Assembly (NCBI GenBank): GCA_016186045.1
Contig: JACPMJ010000007.1
Coordinates: 1-57,322 of the forward strand
Length of the DNA stretch: 57,322 nt
Reading direction: 5' to 3'
Origin: Candidatus Uhrbacteria bacterium
Lineage (GTDB): Bacteria; Patescibacteriota; Patescibacteriia; JACQRZ01
The notes beneath the pieces are model-generated. The model was not told the DNA's origin. It saw only the letters and a program-made list of their open reading frames with translations, and did no database searches. Made by a program: the position numbers and the translations under genes. Of this stretch, positions 40,768-49,441 are shown piece by piece; within the stretch, counting starts at the first letter, position 1; every line of letters begins with the position of its first letter.

Positions 40768-41586
40768 ATGAACATCGGTATTTTTGACTCGGGATTCGGC
40801 GGACTCACCATACTCAAAGCAATTTCAAAACTTCTTCCGCACTATTCCTACATCTATCTGGGAGATAACGCCCGCTCTCCCTACGGCGACCGCTCTGCGG
40901 ACCGCATCTATGAATTCACGCGCCAAGGCGTGGAATTTCTTTTCAAAAAAGATTGCAAGCTTGTCATCTTGGCATGCAATACCGCCTCCGCGCTCGCGCT
41001 CCGAAAACTTCAACAGGAGTGGCTTATCAAAAATTATCCTGACCGGCGAATTCTTGGCATTATCATCCCTGTAGTAGAAGCGCTCGCGCCGATACAGACA
41101 AAAAAACAAAAACGCGTAGGTGTCATAGGAACGCGCGCCACTATTCTTTCCAATGCGTATAAAAAAGAAAGTGAGAAACGCGGCGGCGCACTCCATGAGC
41201 TCATCCAACAGGCGTGTCCGTTACTCGTGCCACTCATTGAAGAGGGATGGCACAAGACTCCTCCTGCTGCGATGATCATAAAAAAATACATCCGCCCGCT
41301 CAAACTCAAACAGGTGAATGTACTTGTGCTCGGATGCACGCACTATCCGCTGATAAAGGAAAAAATCCAGAGTGTTATAGGAAAAAATGTGCGGCTTATC
41401 GATCCGGGGAGCGTGGTGGCGCACTCGCTCAAATCGTATCTTTCACGACACGCGGAGATTGAGTCTGCACTTACGAAAAATTCTCACCTTGCATTTTTCA
41501 CTACGGACGCATCAGAGCGCGTCGCCTCCCTCGCCTCGCGATTTTGGGGATCGCATATCTCGTTTGAGCTTGCGAAAGTGGAGTAA
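40768..41586 (+). CDS. murI: Glutamate racemase
   Basis: Produces D-glutamate for peptidoglycan. The N-terminus MNIGIFDSGFGGLT, the YLGDNARSPYG loop, the first catalytic Cys in LACNTASA and the second in LGCTHYPLI are all intact. At 272 residues it is full length. The gene follows the phosphomannomutase by 3 nt and ends just before a bidirectional terminator. With the MurE-like gene it indicates that the cell makes, or at least modifies, peptidoglycan. Confidence 0.96.
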   Translation: MNIGIFDSGFGGLTILKAISKLLPHYSYIYLGDNARSPYGDRSADRIYEFTRQGVEFLFKKDCKLVILACNTASALALRKLQQEWLIKNYPDRRILGIIIPVVEALAPIQTKKQKRVGVIGTRATILSNAYKKESEKRGGALHELIQQACPLLVPLIEEGWHKTPPAAMIIKKYIRPLKLKQVNVLVLGCTHYPLIKEKIQSVIGKNVRLIDPGSVVAHSLKSYLSRHAEIESALTKNSHLAFFTTDASERVASLASRFWGSHISFELAKVE

Positions 41587-41620
41587 TAAAAAAAGAGCGC
41601 ATATACACGCTCTTTTTTTA
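41587..41620. terminator. Bidirectional terminator between murI and trpS
   Basis: A-run, AGAGCG/CGCTCT stem and T-run: symmetrical, so it can stop both the plus-strand murI operon and the minus-strand trpS transcript. The trpS stop codon lies immediately beyond it. Confidence 0.85.
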
Positions 41621-42613
41621 TTACTTACTATCTCCCCTCCCCAACCCAACCGCATCTCGCACCTCTGCAAAGGTTTTACTCGCGATCTTTTTTGCCCGCT
41701 TCGCGCCGTCATCCAAAATACTATTTAACAGCTTCTCATCACTGCGAAACTTTTTGTATTTTTTTTGAAACGTCCCAAGAAATTCACAGATCGCGTCCGC
41801 CAAACCTTCTTTGAATTCTTTATACCCCTTCCCCTCATATTTTTTTTCAATATCAGAAATAGGCGTATCCGTAAGCGCGGAATAGATCGTGATAAGATTT
41901 GAGACCGCCGGCTTTTTTTCGCCGAAAATAATCTCCCGCCCGGAGTCTGTCACCGCGTGTTTTATCTTATCTCGCGCCTCATCAATCGTATCCGTAAGAA
42001 GAATATAGTTATATGCGCTGGACGCGGTCTTTGCCATTTTCTTTGTCGGATCATCGAGTCCCATGATGCGAGCGCCAAACTTGTGCAGTACGCCTTCGGG
42101 TATCGGAAACACCTCTCCAAATTGCGCGTTGAATCTGCGCGCAAGTTCGCGAGTAATTTCCATATGTTGCATCTGATCATGGCCAATCGGAACATGCGTC
42201 GCTTTATAGAGTAAAATATCCGCCGCCATCAACACGGGATAATCAAAAAGCGCCGCATTGATATTTTTCGCATCCTCTTTACTCTTTTCCTTGAACTGAT
42301 GCATGAGCTTGAGCTCTGATACCTTCGCAAGAGAATTCAATATCCATGTGAGCTGTGTATGCTCAGCCACCTCGGACTGCACAAAAAGAATATGCCTTTC
42401 AAAATCCACGCCTGCCGCAAGATACGTCGCCGCGACATCAAGCGTCAGCGTACGCAGTTTTGCCGGAACATGACGCACCGTGATTGCATGTAAATCCACA
42501 ATACAAAATACGCATGGATACTCTTTTTGCAAAGAGATCCACTGTTTGATGGAGCCGATATAGTTCCCAATGTGTAGCGTGCCCGTGGGCTGTACGCCGG
42601 AAAAAACAAGCAT
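41621..42613 (-). CDS. trpS: Tryptophanyl-tRNA synthetase
   Basis: Charges tRNA-Trp. The N-terminal signature SGVQPTGTLHIGNYIGSI includes the HIGH-like motif. The KMSKS loop is replaced by KKMAKT-ASSAYNYI, so both serines of the motif are changed (Ala and Thr). The GHDQMQHMEITRELARRFN segment and the C-terminal helical part are normal. At 330 residues it is the usual bacterial length. It lies 5 nt downstream of the coiled-coil gene, on the same strand. Confidence 0.95.
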   Translation of the reverse strand: MLVFSGVQPTGTLHIGNYIGSIKQWISLQKEYPCVFCIVDLHAITVRHVPAKLRTLTLDVAATYLAAGVDFERHILFVQSEVAEHTQLTWILNSLAKVSELKLMHQFKEKSKEDAKNINAALFDYPVLMAADILLYKATHVPIGHDQMQHMEITRELARRFNAQFGEVFPIPEGVLHKFGARIMGLDDPTKKMAKTASSAYNYILLTDTIDEARDKIKHAVTDSGREIIFGEKKPAVSNLITIYSALTDTPISDIEKKYEGKGYKEFKEGLADAICEFLGTFQKKYKKFRSDEKLLNSILDDGAKRAKKIASKTFAEVRDAVGLGRGDSK

Positions 42614-42618
42614 AAAAA

Positions 42619-43128
42619 TTACCGAATAGCCGCATGGTGCTCAAGTATCTCAATTCTCTGTTCAAGACGATCATATTTCCCCCTTAACGCCACAAGCTCT
42701 GTGTCAAGGTTTTCATGAAGTTTTATAAACCCATCCATATGCGTTGCGAGTCTGTTCTCTGTTTCGCGAAGCTCATCTTTTGTCGCCATCTGCTCACGCA
42801 TATACTGCTTCATTCCCACTACTTCTGCCACTAACCGATCTTGCGTCTCCTCAAAACGATTTTGCTTCGCATCCATGCCACCTATCTTCGCATCCATGCC
42901 ACCTATCTTCGCATCCATGCCACCTATCTTCGCATCCATGCTGGCAATTTTTTCTGCAAGCAAATCTTGTGTTTCTTCAAAACTGTTTTGCCGCGCACTG
43001 AAACCACCTATCTTCGCATCCATATCAGCAACCCTCACCACTAACCGATCTTGCGTTTCTTCAAAACTGTTTTGCTTCGCCTCAATACTGTCAAGTTTCG
43101 CTACTATTTTTTCTAATATTTTTTCCAT
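42619..43128 (-). CDS. Coiled-coil protein with MDAKIGG heptad repeats
   Basis: A soluble helical protein of 169 residues, built from heptads. Three or four exact MDAKIGG repeats are encoded by 21-bp tandem DNA repeats, flanked by longer units (QNSFEETQDRLV... and QNRFEETQDRLV...). Two basic-acidic helices close the C-terminus. There is no signal peptide. A similar protein lies at 15844-16284 inside the island. The repeat number is likely to vary between strains. Function unknown; oligomeric fibre or scaffold is plausible. Confidence 0.75.
   Translation of the reverse strand: MEKILEKIVAKLDSIEAKQNSFEETQDRLVVRVADMDAKIGGFSARQNSFEETQDLLAEKIASMDAKIGGMDAKIGGMDAKIGGMDAKQNRFEETQDRLVAEVVGMKQYMREQMATKDELRETENRLATHMDGFIKLHENLDTELVALRGKYDRLEQRIEILEHHAAIR
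42865..42948 (+). repeat. 21-bp tandem repeats in the coiled-coil gene
   Basis: CTTCGCATCCATGCCACCTA repeats three times exactly and once imperfectly; each unit encodes MDAKIGG on the minus strand. Confidence 0.9.
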
Positions 43129-43192
43129 ACAATACTTATTATGCTGTATAGTTCTATTGTACGTTACCTATTATGCGCGTCAACTCGCCTTC

Positions 43193-45028
43193 CTACACCC
43201 GTATAATCACAGGAAGTACCATAGGACGCTTTTCTGTCTTGTGAAACAGGAACTGTCCCACGTCATCCCGTATCTTATTGCGCACCGGCACCCAATTCGC
43301 GATGTCTGCCACGTTATTTTCCGATATCAACTTGCGTATCAGCATACGCACGTCATTCATGAGCCGTTCCGCTCCCTTGATGTAAATAAAACCGCGGGAG
43401 ATGATGTCCGGCGACGCGGCAAGCACGCCCTCCTTGTCTATGGTCGCGATAATCACCATCATGCCGTCTTCTGCCAATACCTGCCTGTCCCGCAAAACGA
43501 CACTTCCCACATCTCCCACGCCAAGACCGTCCACCATCACATAATCGCAGTCAAGTTTCACGGGAAGAAGCCTGCCTTGACCCGCATGATTAAATTCCAT
43601 GACCTGTCCATTGTCCAATACGAATACATTTTTTTCATCCCATCCCATCTGATATGCGATCTCCGCGTGATGCACCAGCATGAACCGTTCACCGTGGATG
43701 GGTAAAAAATATTTTGGCCGCACCAATCCAAGCATGAGTTTCATCTCCTCTCGGTATGCATGGCCTGATGTATGCACGTCAAACATTTTGTTGTAAATCA
43801 CATTCGCGCCAAGGCTGTATAAATTATTCATAAGATTCATCACCGCGCGCTCGTTGCCCGGAATAGGCGACGAAGACAAAATCACCGTATCGCCTTTTTG
43901 AATTTTTACATGGCGATGCTCTCCGCGCGACATGCGGCCCAATGCGGACGTCTCCTGTCCCTGGCTTCCCGTGGAGACGATCACAAGCCGATTGTCCGGA
44001 TAATTTCGTATCTGATCGATCTTAACCACTACGCCGCGCGGCACCTTGAGATTCCCAAACTCCACCGCCGTGGCAAGCGTCTTTTCCATGCTCATGCCGG
44101 AAATCGCTACTTTGCGGTTCAAAGCAGACGCGGCATTGATGATCTGCTGGACGCGGCTTACCAATGACGCAAATGTCGCCACGATGATTCTACCTTCCGC
44201 TTTCCTGAAAAGCTGTTCTAAATTGTTTTCTATCTCTTTTTCAGACTGGCAAAATCCCGGCCGCTCCGAATTGGTGCTGTCCGAGCACAAAAGAAGCACA
44301 CCTTCGCCGCCAAATTTTGCAAGTTTCCAAAACTCCGTAGGTAACTGGTCCTGCGGCGTGTGGTCAAATTTCCAATCGCCGGTATGCACCACGGTTCCCA
44401 CTGGCGTGTGCACCGCAATGCCTACGCTATCCGGAATATTATGATTCACGCGAAAGAACGACACCTTAAACACGCCCATCTGAAGAATATCTTCAGGATT
44501 GATAACTGTAAGATTGGTATGGCGCACCAGATTGAACTCCTCCAAGCGGTCGCGAATCATGCCAATGGTCAGCTGTGTTGCATAGATCGTGGGAAATCCC
44601 AGATCTTTCACGTAATACGGAATTGCTCCGGTATGGTCAAGATGGCCATGCGTGATAAACACTCCGCGGAGCTTATGACGATTCTGTTTGACATAATCAA
44701 TTTTGGGAAGCACAAAATCAATGCCCGGCATTCCCTGAATGGGGAACATGAGTCCCATGTCGATGATAATCATATCCTTGCCGTATTCCAAAAGCATCAT
44801 GTTCCGTCCAAACTCGCTCAAGCCACCCAAAGGAATAACTTTCAGTTTTTCTCCTGTGCCAAATACATGCGATACCTGTGGCGCGTGATATACACGCTCT
44901 GCAGGAGGCATGGGATGCCGTGTGCCATGATGTCGTCTCACACCTCTGCGCTGACGGCCCTTACCGCCGCCCTTTGAGGGAAGTGGATGATGCGCAAGAG
45001 GCCCTTGCGCGCCTGATTTCATTTCCAT
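43193..45028 (-). CDS. rnj: Ribonuclease J
   Basis: A metallo-beta-lactamase/beta-CASP RNase with 5' exonuclease and endonuclease activity in mRNA decay and rRNA processing. The metal site THGHLDH, the CSDSTNSERPG motif, the beta-CASP segment STGSQGQ and the late HTSGHA and PIHGE motifs are in the usual order. A Lys/Arg/His-rich N-terminal extension of about 40 residues (KGGGKGRQRRGVRRHHGTRH) could bind RNA. The ATG at 45028 was preferred to the ORF-track ATG at 45085, since the first 19 codons look like leader; neither has a strong ribosome site. Confidence 0.93.
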   Translation of the reverse strand: MEMKSGAQGPLAHHPLPSKGGGKGRQRRGVRRHHGTRHPMPPAERVYHAPQVSHVFGTGEKLKVIPLGGLSEFGRNMMLLEYGKDMIIIDMGLMFPIQGMPGIDFVLPKIDYVKQNRHKLRGVFITHGHLDHTGAIPYYVKDLGFPTIYATQLTIGMIRDRLEEFNLVRHTNLTVINPEDILQMGVFKVSFFRVNHNIPDSVGIAVHTPVGTVVHTGDWKFDHTPQDQLPTEFWKLAKFGGEGVLLLCSDSTNSERPGFCQSEKEIENNLEQLFRKAEGRIIVATFASLVSRVQQIINAASALNRKVAISGMSMEKTLATAVEFGNLKVPRGVVVKIDQIRNYPDNRLVIVSTGSQGQETSALGRMSRGEHRHVKIQKGDTVILSSSPIPGNERAVMNLMNNLYSLGANVIYNKMFDVHTSGHAYREEMKLMLGLVRPKYFLPIHGERFMLVHHAEIAYQMGWDEKNVFVLDNGQVMEFNHAGQGRLLPVKLDCDYVMVDGLGVGDVGSVVLRDRQVLAEDGMMVIIATIDKEGVLAASPDIISRGFIYIKGAERLMNDVRMLIRKLISENNVADIANWVPVRNKIRDDVGQFLFHKTEKRPMVLPVIIRV

Positions 45029-45218
45029 ACTAATATCACTTCTATTAAGAATAAGCTGCGCAGAAGCATGCGATGCGTTCTGCATTTTTTTATAAATGTA
45101 AATATACAGTCATTTGCCCCTCGTCCTCCCTTAATTTAAAGACGAGTCCTTACAATATGCTAAAAATGCTTTTTGTAGATATTCTAAAGACATAAGGCAG
45201 ATTCAGAATCAAATTAAA

Positions 45219-45276
45219 GGAGGACGAGAGGATTCGAACCTCCATGGCCTTGCGGCCGATAGCTCCTTCATCCTCC
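45219..45276 (-). pseudogene. tRNA-Ser remnant lacking D and anticodon arms
   Basis: GGAGGAT/GTCCTCC pairs as an acceptor stem, the T arm is GGAGG-TTCGAAT-CCTCT, and CGGCC-GCAA-GGCC matches a serine-type variable arm. The D and anticodon arms are missing, leaving 58 nt. It cannot act as a normal tRNA. Confidence 0.65.
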
Positions 45277-45282
45277 CATATT

Positions 45283-45340
45283 TGCCGCGAGTGGGAGTCG
45301 AACCCACACATCCTTACGGATACATGGCCCTGAACCCATG
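45283..45340 (-). pseudogene. tRNA-Leu remnant without its 5' half
   Basis: The 3' half is well formed: an arm CATGG...CCATG around TTCAGGG, a variable arm ATCCGTAAGGAT, a T arm GTGGGTTCGACTCCCAC and the acceptor end TCGCGGC. The matching 5' GCCGCGA and D arm are absent. In their place is the sequence TAAGGAGGGGCAT, related to the neighbouring tandem repeat. Confidence 0.6.
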
Positions 45341-45354
45341 CCCCTCCTTATCAA

Positions 45355-45438
45355 TGCCCCTAAGAGGATTCGAACCTCTAAGGGATTTCTCCCACATGGT
45401 TCTGAACCATGCGCGTATGCCAATTCCGCCATAGGGGC
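45355..45438 (-). tRNA. tRNA-Leu, anticodon CAG
   Basis: Intact class II tRNA: acceptor GCCCCTA/TAGGGGC, D arm GGCGGAATTGGCATACGC, anticodon arm CATGG-TTCAGAA-CCATG with anticodon CAG (reads CUG), variable arm GTGGGAGAAATCCCTT and T arm AGAGGTTCGAATCCTCT. CCA is not encoded. Its 5' end overlaps the first unit of the 34-bp tandem repeat. Confidence 0.95.
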
Positions 45439-45540
45439 ATTGATAAGGAGGGCAAGTTTCCGCCATAGGGGCATTGATAAGGAGGGCAAGTTTCCGCCAT
45501 AGGGGCATTGATAAGGAGGGCAAGTTTCCGCCATAGGGGC
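45426..45540 (-). repeat. 34-bp tandem repeats carrying the 5' end of tRNA-Leu
   Basis: Three exact 34-bp units and a partial fourth. Each begins, on the minus strand, with GCCCCTATGGCGG, the first 13 bases of the adjacent tRNA-Leu, followed by AAACTTGCCCTCC and TTATCAAT. No spacers differ between units, so this is not a CRISPR. Confidence 0.92.
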
Positions 45541-45566
45541 GCGAATACAGTTCTCGGTACTGTGTA

Positions 45567-47369
45567 CTATCTTTTCCACTGCCGTTTTGTCTTGATATGC
45601 CACGCGGAAATATCCGCAAACCGATCTGAAGGATACACGATTTGTTTTTTATCTGCCACGCCTTTCATATCTTTTGTCATCACATAATTATATGAAGGGC
45701 TTACCAAGAAAATTGCCGGTACTTCTTCCACAATGATAGCGCTGAATTTTGTATATCGCTCCGCGCGCTTTTCCGGATCAGCCAGTGTTCGGCCTTCTTC
45801 CAAAAGCGTATCCGCGTCAGCGTTTGAAAATAATGAAAGATTCAGTCCCGGCGCCCTGCTTTGCGACGAGTGCCAATACGGATATACGTCCGGATCGGAT
45901 CCAATGATGGCGCCATACAAAAACGCCTGGTAATTCCGCGGATTAATGACATCTTCCTTAATGCGTGACGAATCTATGGATTGAATCTCTGATGTTACGC
46001 CAACCCCTTTCCAGCTCTCTTGGATGCTCTGTGCCATGGCGATGCTTTCCGTCTTATTGACAGTGGTCATGACGATATGCAACTCGCGCTTTGTGTCGGT
46101 ACCTGCTTTTTCCGCACGCATCATGACGCCACGCTCATCCTCCTGCCAACCCTCTGCATGAAGTAATTCCTTTGCTTTCAAAATATCATACGGATATGTT
46201 TTCCCGTGTTCATCGTATCCAAGGAATCCGGGTAAAATTGGCGAATGGACCACGGTTCCCTCTCCTGCAAGAATATTGGAAACGATCTTTTCCTTGTCAA
46301 TGCCATATGCAAGCGCCTGCCGAACCGCCTTTGCGGAAAAATCTTTGTTTTGCGCCTGGTTCAAAAAAAGCGCGGTATATTGCGGAAGGCTAAACGTATA
46401 ATACCGCAATCCCTTGTCTTGGAGAAGTCTCGTGCGCAATTCATGCGGAAGAAAACTGATGCCATCAACATTTCGATTTTTCAATGCTTGTATGGCAGAC
46501 TCCCCATCCGGGTATAATTTGAATATGAGAGTATGAAGATACGGCTTTCGTCCATAATAATCGTCATTCCGCGCAAGCGTATACGAATGGATCGTCCCAT
46601 CGCTGTCTTTTTTCAATGATTTGAATTTCCATGCGCCAGTCCCAATGGGCCGTAAATTCAGCGCCGCAAGAGAGACTCCCTCCGGTGAAATCTGCTCCCA
46701 CAAGTGTTTCGGGATGATCTGTGTTGTCATAAGATCAATAAACGGAGCAAACGGCTTTTTGATGCCAAACTGGACGGTATCATCATCTTTTTTCTGGACA
46801 TACACGTCTTTGAAACTTGTCGCAAGCGGGCTCTTGATATTTGCATTTTGAATCTGGGTAATGGTGAAAAGAACATCGTCCGCAGTGAATGGCTCACCAT
46901 CATGCCAACGTATATTTTTTCTGAGATAGAATGTGTACGTCAGTCCGTCGGAACTCAATTCATAGCGCTCCGCAAGGTCCGGCACAATGGCGCGGTTCAC
47001 ATCATAGTGCATGAGGCCGGAAAAAATCAGTTTGGAAAGGTCGCGGTCAACGTCATTGTTTTGAAAAAGCACCGGATTGACATACTGTGGCGAACCAATG
47101 AGACTCTCGGTGTATTTTCCTCCCTGCCGGGGAATGCTTTCAGTATTCCACAGGTATAAACGAAATGAAAGGAACGCAACGTTTATGAGAAGCACCAAAA
47201 AAAGAATTTTCACGATGCGATATTCCACCTGTGACAAAATACGCGGAAGATATTTCAGCTGCGCGATGCGGGGCAGATGAAATGTTGAAAGCGATGCTAC
47301 GATTTTTTTATCCAATGCCGCGTGTGACTGATTATTTTTTTTCCAAAATGAAAAGGGAAACTGCTTCAT
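45567..47369 (-). CDS. Oligopeptide-type ABC substrate-binding protein, membrane anchored
   Basis: A family-5 solute-binding protein (OppA/DppA type). The typical opening GGKYTESLIGSPQYVNPVL and FSGLMHYD are followed by AERYELSSDGLTYTFYLRKNIRWHDGEPFTADDVLFT, the family signature. The C-terminal half contains RQALAYGIDKEKIV and LLHAEGW. Instead of a lipobox there is a cytoplasmic N-terminus of about 50 residues and one transmembrane helix (ILFLVLLINVAFLSFRLYLW), so it stays anchored. No permease or ATPase gene adjoins it. It probably captures peptides for a transporter encoded elsewhere. Confidence 0.9.
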   Translation of the reverse strand: MKQFPFSFWKKNNQSHAALDKKIVASLSTFHLPRIAQLKYLPRILSQVEYRIVKILFLVLLINVAFLSFRLYLWNTESIPRQGGKYTESLIGSPQYVNPVLFQNNDVDRDLSKLIFSGLMHYDVNRAIVPDLAERYELSSDGLTYTFYLRKNIRWHDGEPFTADDVLFTITQIQNANIKSPLATSFKDVYVQKKDDDTVQFGIKKPFAPFIDLMTTQIIPKHLWEQISPEGVSLAALNLRPIGTGAWKFKSLKKDSDGTIHSYTLARNDDYYGRKPYLHTLIFKLYPDGESAIQALKNRNVDGISFLPHELRTRLLQDKGLRYYTFSLPQYTALFLNQAQNKDFSAKAVRQALAYGIDKEKIVSNILAGEGTVVHSPILPGFLGYDEHGKTYPYDILKAKELLHAEGWQEDERGVMMRAEKAGTDTKRELHIVMTTVNKTESIAMAQSIQESWKGVGVTSEIQSIDSSRIKEDVINPRNYQAFLYGAIIGSDPDVYPYWHSSQSRAPGLNLSLFSNADADTLLEEGRTLADPEKRAERYTKFSAIIVEEVPAIFLVSPSYNYVMTKDMKGVADKKQIVYPSDRFADISAWHIKTKRQWKR

Positions 47370-47406
47370 AATTCAAAAACGAGCGCTATCAAAAAATTTG
47401 AAAATT

Positions 47407-47435
47407 GTCATCCCCGACCAGATCGGGGATCCAGT
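47407..47435. repeat. REP palindrome
   Basis: TGTCATCCCCGACC...GGGGATCCAG palindrome between the peptide-binding protein gene and secG. Confidence 0.8.
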
Positions 47436-47443
47436 CAAAAAAC

Positions 47444-47662
47444 TTACGGGAAAAAAAGTCGTGCAAGCGAAGAAGAGAGAAAGAGAATCGCAAAAAGAAT
47501 AGTCATGACAAAGAGGGCTTTTTCAACGCCGCGCTTTGCGCGATAAATGTTGCCTTCACCGCCGAAAAGTGAAGAAACACCAGCCCCTCTGCTTTGCATA
47601 AGGATCGTGACAATAAGCAATGCCGCTGATGCCCCCTGAATGATTGTAAGCGCGAGTTTCAT
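47444..47662 (-). CDS. secG: SecG subunit of the Sec translocon
   Basis: SecG is the small, two-helix subunit of SecYEG. Helix 1 is LTIIQGASAALLIVTILMQ; the conserved linker GAGVSSLFGGEGNIYRAKRG follows, and helix 2 is FVMTILFAILFLSSSLA. At 72 residues from ATG 47662 it has normal length. The ORF-track start is upstream of the promoter -10 region and was discarded. Confidence 0.93.
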   Translation of the reverse strand: MKLALTIIQGASAALLIVTILMQSRGAGVSSLFGGEGNIYRAKRGVEKALFVMTILFAILFLSSSLARLFFP

Positions 47663-47670
47663 ATCTCTTA

Positions 47671-47698
47671 AGTATACCAGAATGGCGCACCGTGTCAA
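47671..47698 (-). promoter_or_regulatory. secG promoter
   Basis: TTGACA, 16-bp spacer, TATACT, placing the start site about 9 nt after TATACT, just before the ATG. Confidence 0.75.
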
Positions 47699-47715
47699 TA
47701 CGTTGCACGGTACTA

Positions 47716-47752
47716 TAAAAAAAGCGCCTTTCTGTCTGCCAGAAAAACGCTT
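47716..47752 (-). terminator. Terminator of the helical-repeat protein gene
   Basis: AGCG...TTCTG/CAGAA...CGCT hairpin followed by seven T on the minus strand, 20 nt after the stop codon. Confidence 0.8.
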
Positions 47753-47768
47753 TGAGATTAAGAAAAAC

Positions 47769-49340
47769 CTAGAGGTTTTGGGAAAGATGGAAAATCTCCT
47801 GTACGTACAGGATATCCGCCTTTCTCACCTTTTTGAGAATCGTCTTTTTCTCCTCATCCGTGAAGAGATGAGCCAGACAAAGAAGAAATATCCTATCGCG
47901 CTCTTTCGCCTTCTGACAGAAGAGCTTGGAAATTTCCGTGATCCCTTCTTTCTCGCGGACAGCGCCAATCGTATTTCTTGAGAGAGCCACAAGGCACTCG
48001 CCAATACGTGCACAGATCCGTATATACGAAACATGCGCCTTGTCTCGCGTATGGGTGTCAGATATCTCTTCGTATGCCTCATGGGCGATAGAAAAGAATT
48101 CCGGTACATACATGACGCCGAAATCTTTCCGAAACGTCAGTGTTGAAATGAGAGATGCGCACGCACTAAGTCGCGTAGACGCATCGACGATGTTGTTGAG
48201 TGTCTCACACGCCTTATCTCGATTCCCGTCAAGCATATGAGAGAGCGCGATATACTCAAATGCCTGTACACGATCGATGCCGTATAGCTTATGTGCGACT
48301 TCGAGTGCCTTCTCGTAGTCTCCGCTGTCAGCATACGAACGGACCGCACTCACCTCAAGACTCAACAAATCAGAGACGCTGTTATCTTCTGCCTCCAAAA
48401 GAGCCGCCTCCGGATCTTTGAAGCTCTTCGCTTTGGCGATTTCTGCGCGAACCATATCTATGTGATCCGGATAGAGTTCACAAGAAGCATCCGCTTGTGC
48501 GAGTGCGCGCTCTGCTTCTGCAAGTGCCGCATCCTCATCAACTTTTGCAAATGACTGAAAAAGTGCGATTGAGGCAAACGTGCTCGCACGCTCCAGTGGA
48601 GCGTCTATACGCTCGGCAAGAGAAAGGACGAGAGAGAAATTTTTCTCCTCTCCAAATGTCCAGCGTTCGACCATCTCCTTCAGCAAAAGATCTCTGACGA
48701 GATCTTTCTCTCCCATGATCAGGTCTATGATGTCGTGCTCGCGACCAGCCGCCCGATAGGCGTTGAGAAAAAAAGAATACGGATGATCGTCTACGAGTAT
48801 TCCGTTGAACTTATAGGGAAGAAATTGTTCCGCCGCTTTATGCGCAAGCTGGAAAAACTTTGCCGTTGACGAATGGTGTCTTCTTGCCGCTTCCTCTGCA
48901 AGATCGCAGTACAGCTCAAGAACGAGGTCTCGATCCTTGAGAAACCCGATATCATCAATCGCCTCGTCAAACTTTCCTGCCTTGATTTTTTCCGCAATCA
49001 AATCCCTGCGAGCATATGCCTGCTGAGAATCATCGGAAATTTTCTGCGCCTCCCAGTCCGCCTCGAAGGTCTGACCCTGCTTTGCCTTTGACTTGGCGAT
49101 ATCTGCCTGGATGATGCCAACGGCATGTTCATCATCTTGATCACGCATCCGTACCTGAAGCTTCCGAGCCTCACTCATAAGCCCGGCCCGAGCCAAACTT
49201 CCGGAAAGAGAGCGAATAGCAATTCTTTGGTTGATAGAGTCTTCGATGTCATCAAAAATGACATTTGCGCGCTGTAAAAGCCCAACACCTCTCTCGTAGT
49301 TTTTCGCCGCACCAACGATACGGTTCGTAACATCTTCCAC
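47769..49340 (-). CDS. TPR-like helical-repeat protein
   Basis: I cannot name a family. The 523 residues are almost entirely paired alpha helices with Ala/Leu-rich TPR-like units, for example SLSGSLARAGLMSEARKLQ, RRDLIAEKIKAGKFDEAIDDI, VRSYADSGDYEKALEVAHKLYG and HMLDGNRDKACETLNNI. No signal peptide or membrane helix is present, so it should be cytoplasmic. Repeat solenoids of this kind usually scaffold protein interactions. The gene is monocistronic, with its own promoter and terminator, and is divergent from the DsbA-like gene. Confidence 0.75.
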   Translation of the reverse strand: MEDVTNRIVGAAKNYERGVGLLQRANVIFDDIEDSINQRIAIRSLSGSLARAGLMSEARKLQVRMRDQDDEHAVGIIQADIAKSKAKQGQTFEADWEAQKISDDSQQAYARRDLIAEKIKAGKFDEAIDDIGFLKDRDLVLELYCDLAEEAARRHHSSTAKFFQLAHKAAEQFLPYKFNGILVDDHPYSFFLNAYRAAGREHDIIDLIMGEKDLVRDLLLKEMVERWTFGEEKNFSLVLSLAERIDAPLERASTFASIALFQSFAKVDEDAALAEAERALAQADASCELYPDHIDMVRAEIAKAKSFKDPEAALLEAEDNSVSDLLSLEVSAVRSYADSGDYEKALEVAHKLYGIDRVQAFEYIALSHMLDGNRDKACETLNNIVDASTRLSACASLISTLTFRKDFGVMYVPEFFSIAHEAYEEISDTHTRDKAHVSYIRICARIGECLVALSRNTIGAVREKEGITEISKLFCQKAKERDRIFLLCLAHLFTDEEKKTILKKVRKADILYVQEIFHLSQNL

Positions 49341-49382
49341 GATATACCTCTTTCATTTTTCATTGTAAATGTGCGTAAAAAA

Positions 49383-49433
49383 AGCATAGCATGTAAATGC
49401 CATTTTGTCAAGGAGGCCGCATTCTGCTATGCT
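49383..49433. promoter_or_regulatory. Divergent promoters sharing one -35 region
   Basis: Minus strand: TTGACA, 17 bp, TATGCT toward the helical-repeat gene. Plus strand: TTGTCA, 17 bp, TATGCT toward the DsbA-like gene. The two -35 boxes overlap in TTTGTCAA (49404-49411), so only one polymerase can bind at a time. Confidence 0.65.
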
Positions 49434-49441
49434 TCATACAT

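Noticed and set aside
42875-43705. 276-aa plus-strand ORF over RNase J
   Set aside because: It lies opposite the well-supported RNase J and coiled-coil genes, and its repeats are the complement of the MDAKIGG repeats.
44360-44977. 205-aa plus-strand ORF
   Set aside because: Shadow of RNase J on the opposite strand.
45219-45276. Functional minimal tRNA
   Set aside because: It has acceptor, T and variable arms but no anticodon arm, so it cannot decode.
45426-45540. Tandem repeats as a possible CRISPR array
   Set aside because: Units are identical and contiguous without unique spacers, and they carry a tRNA 5' end; no cas genes are present.
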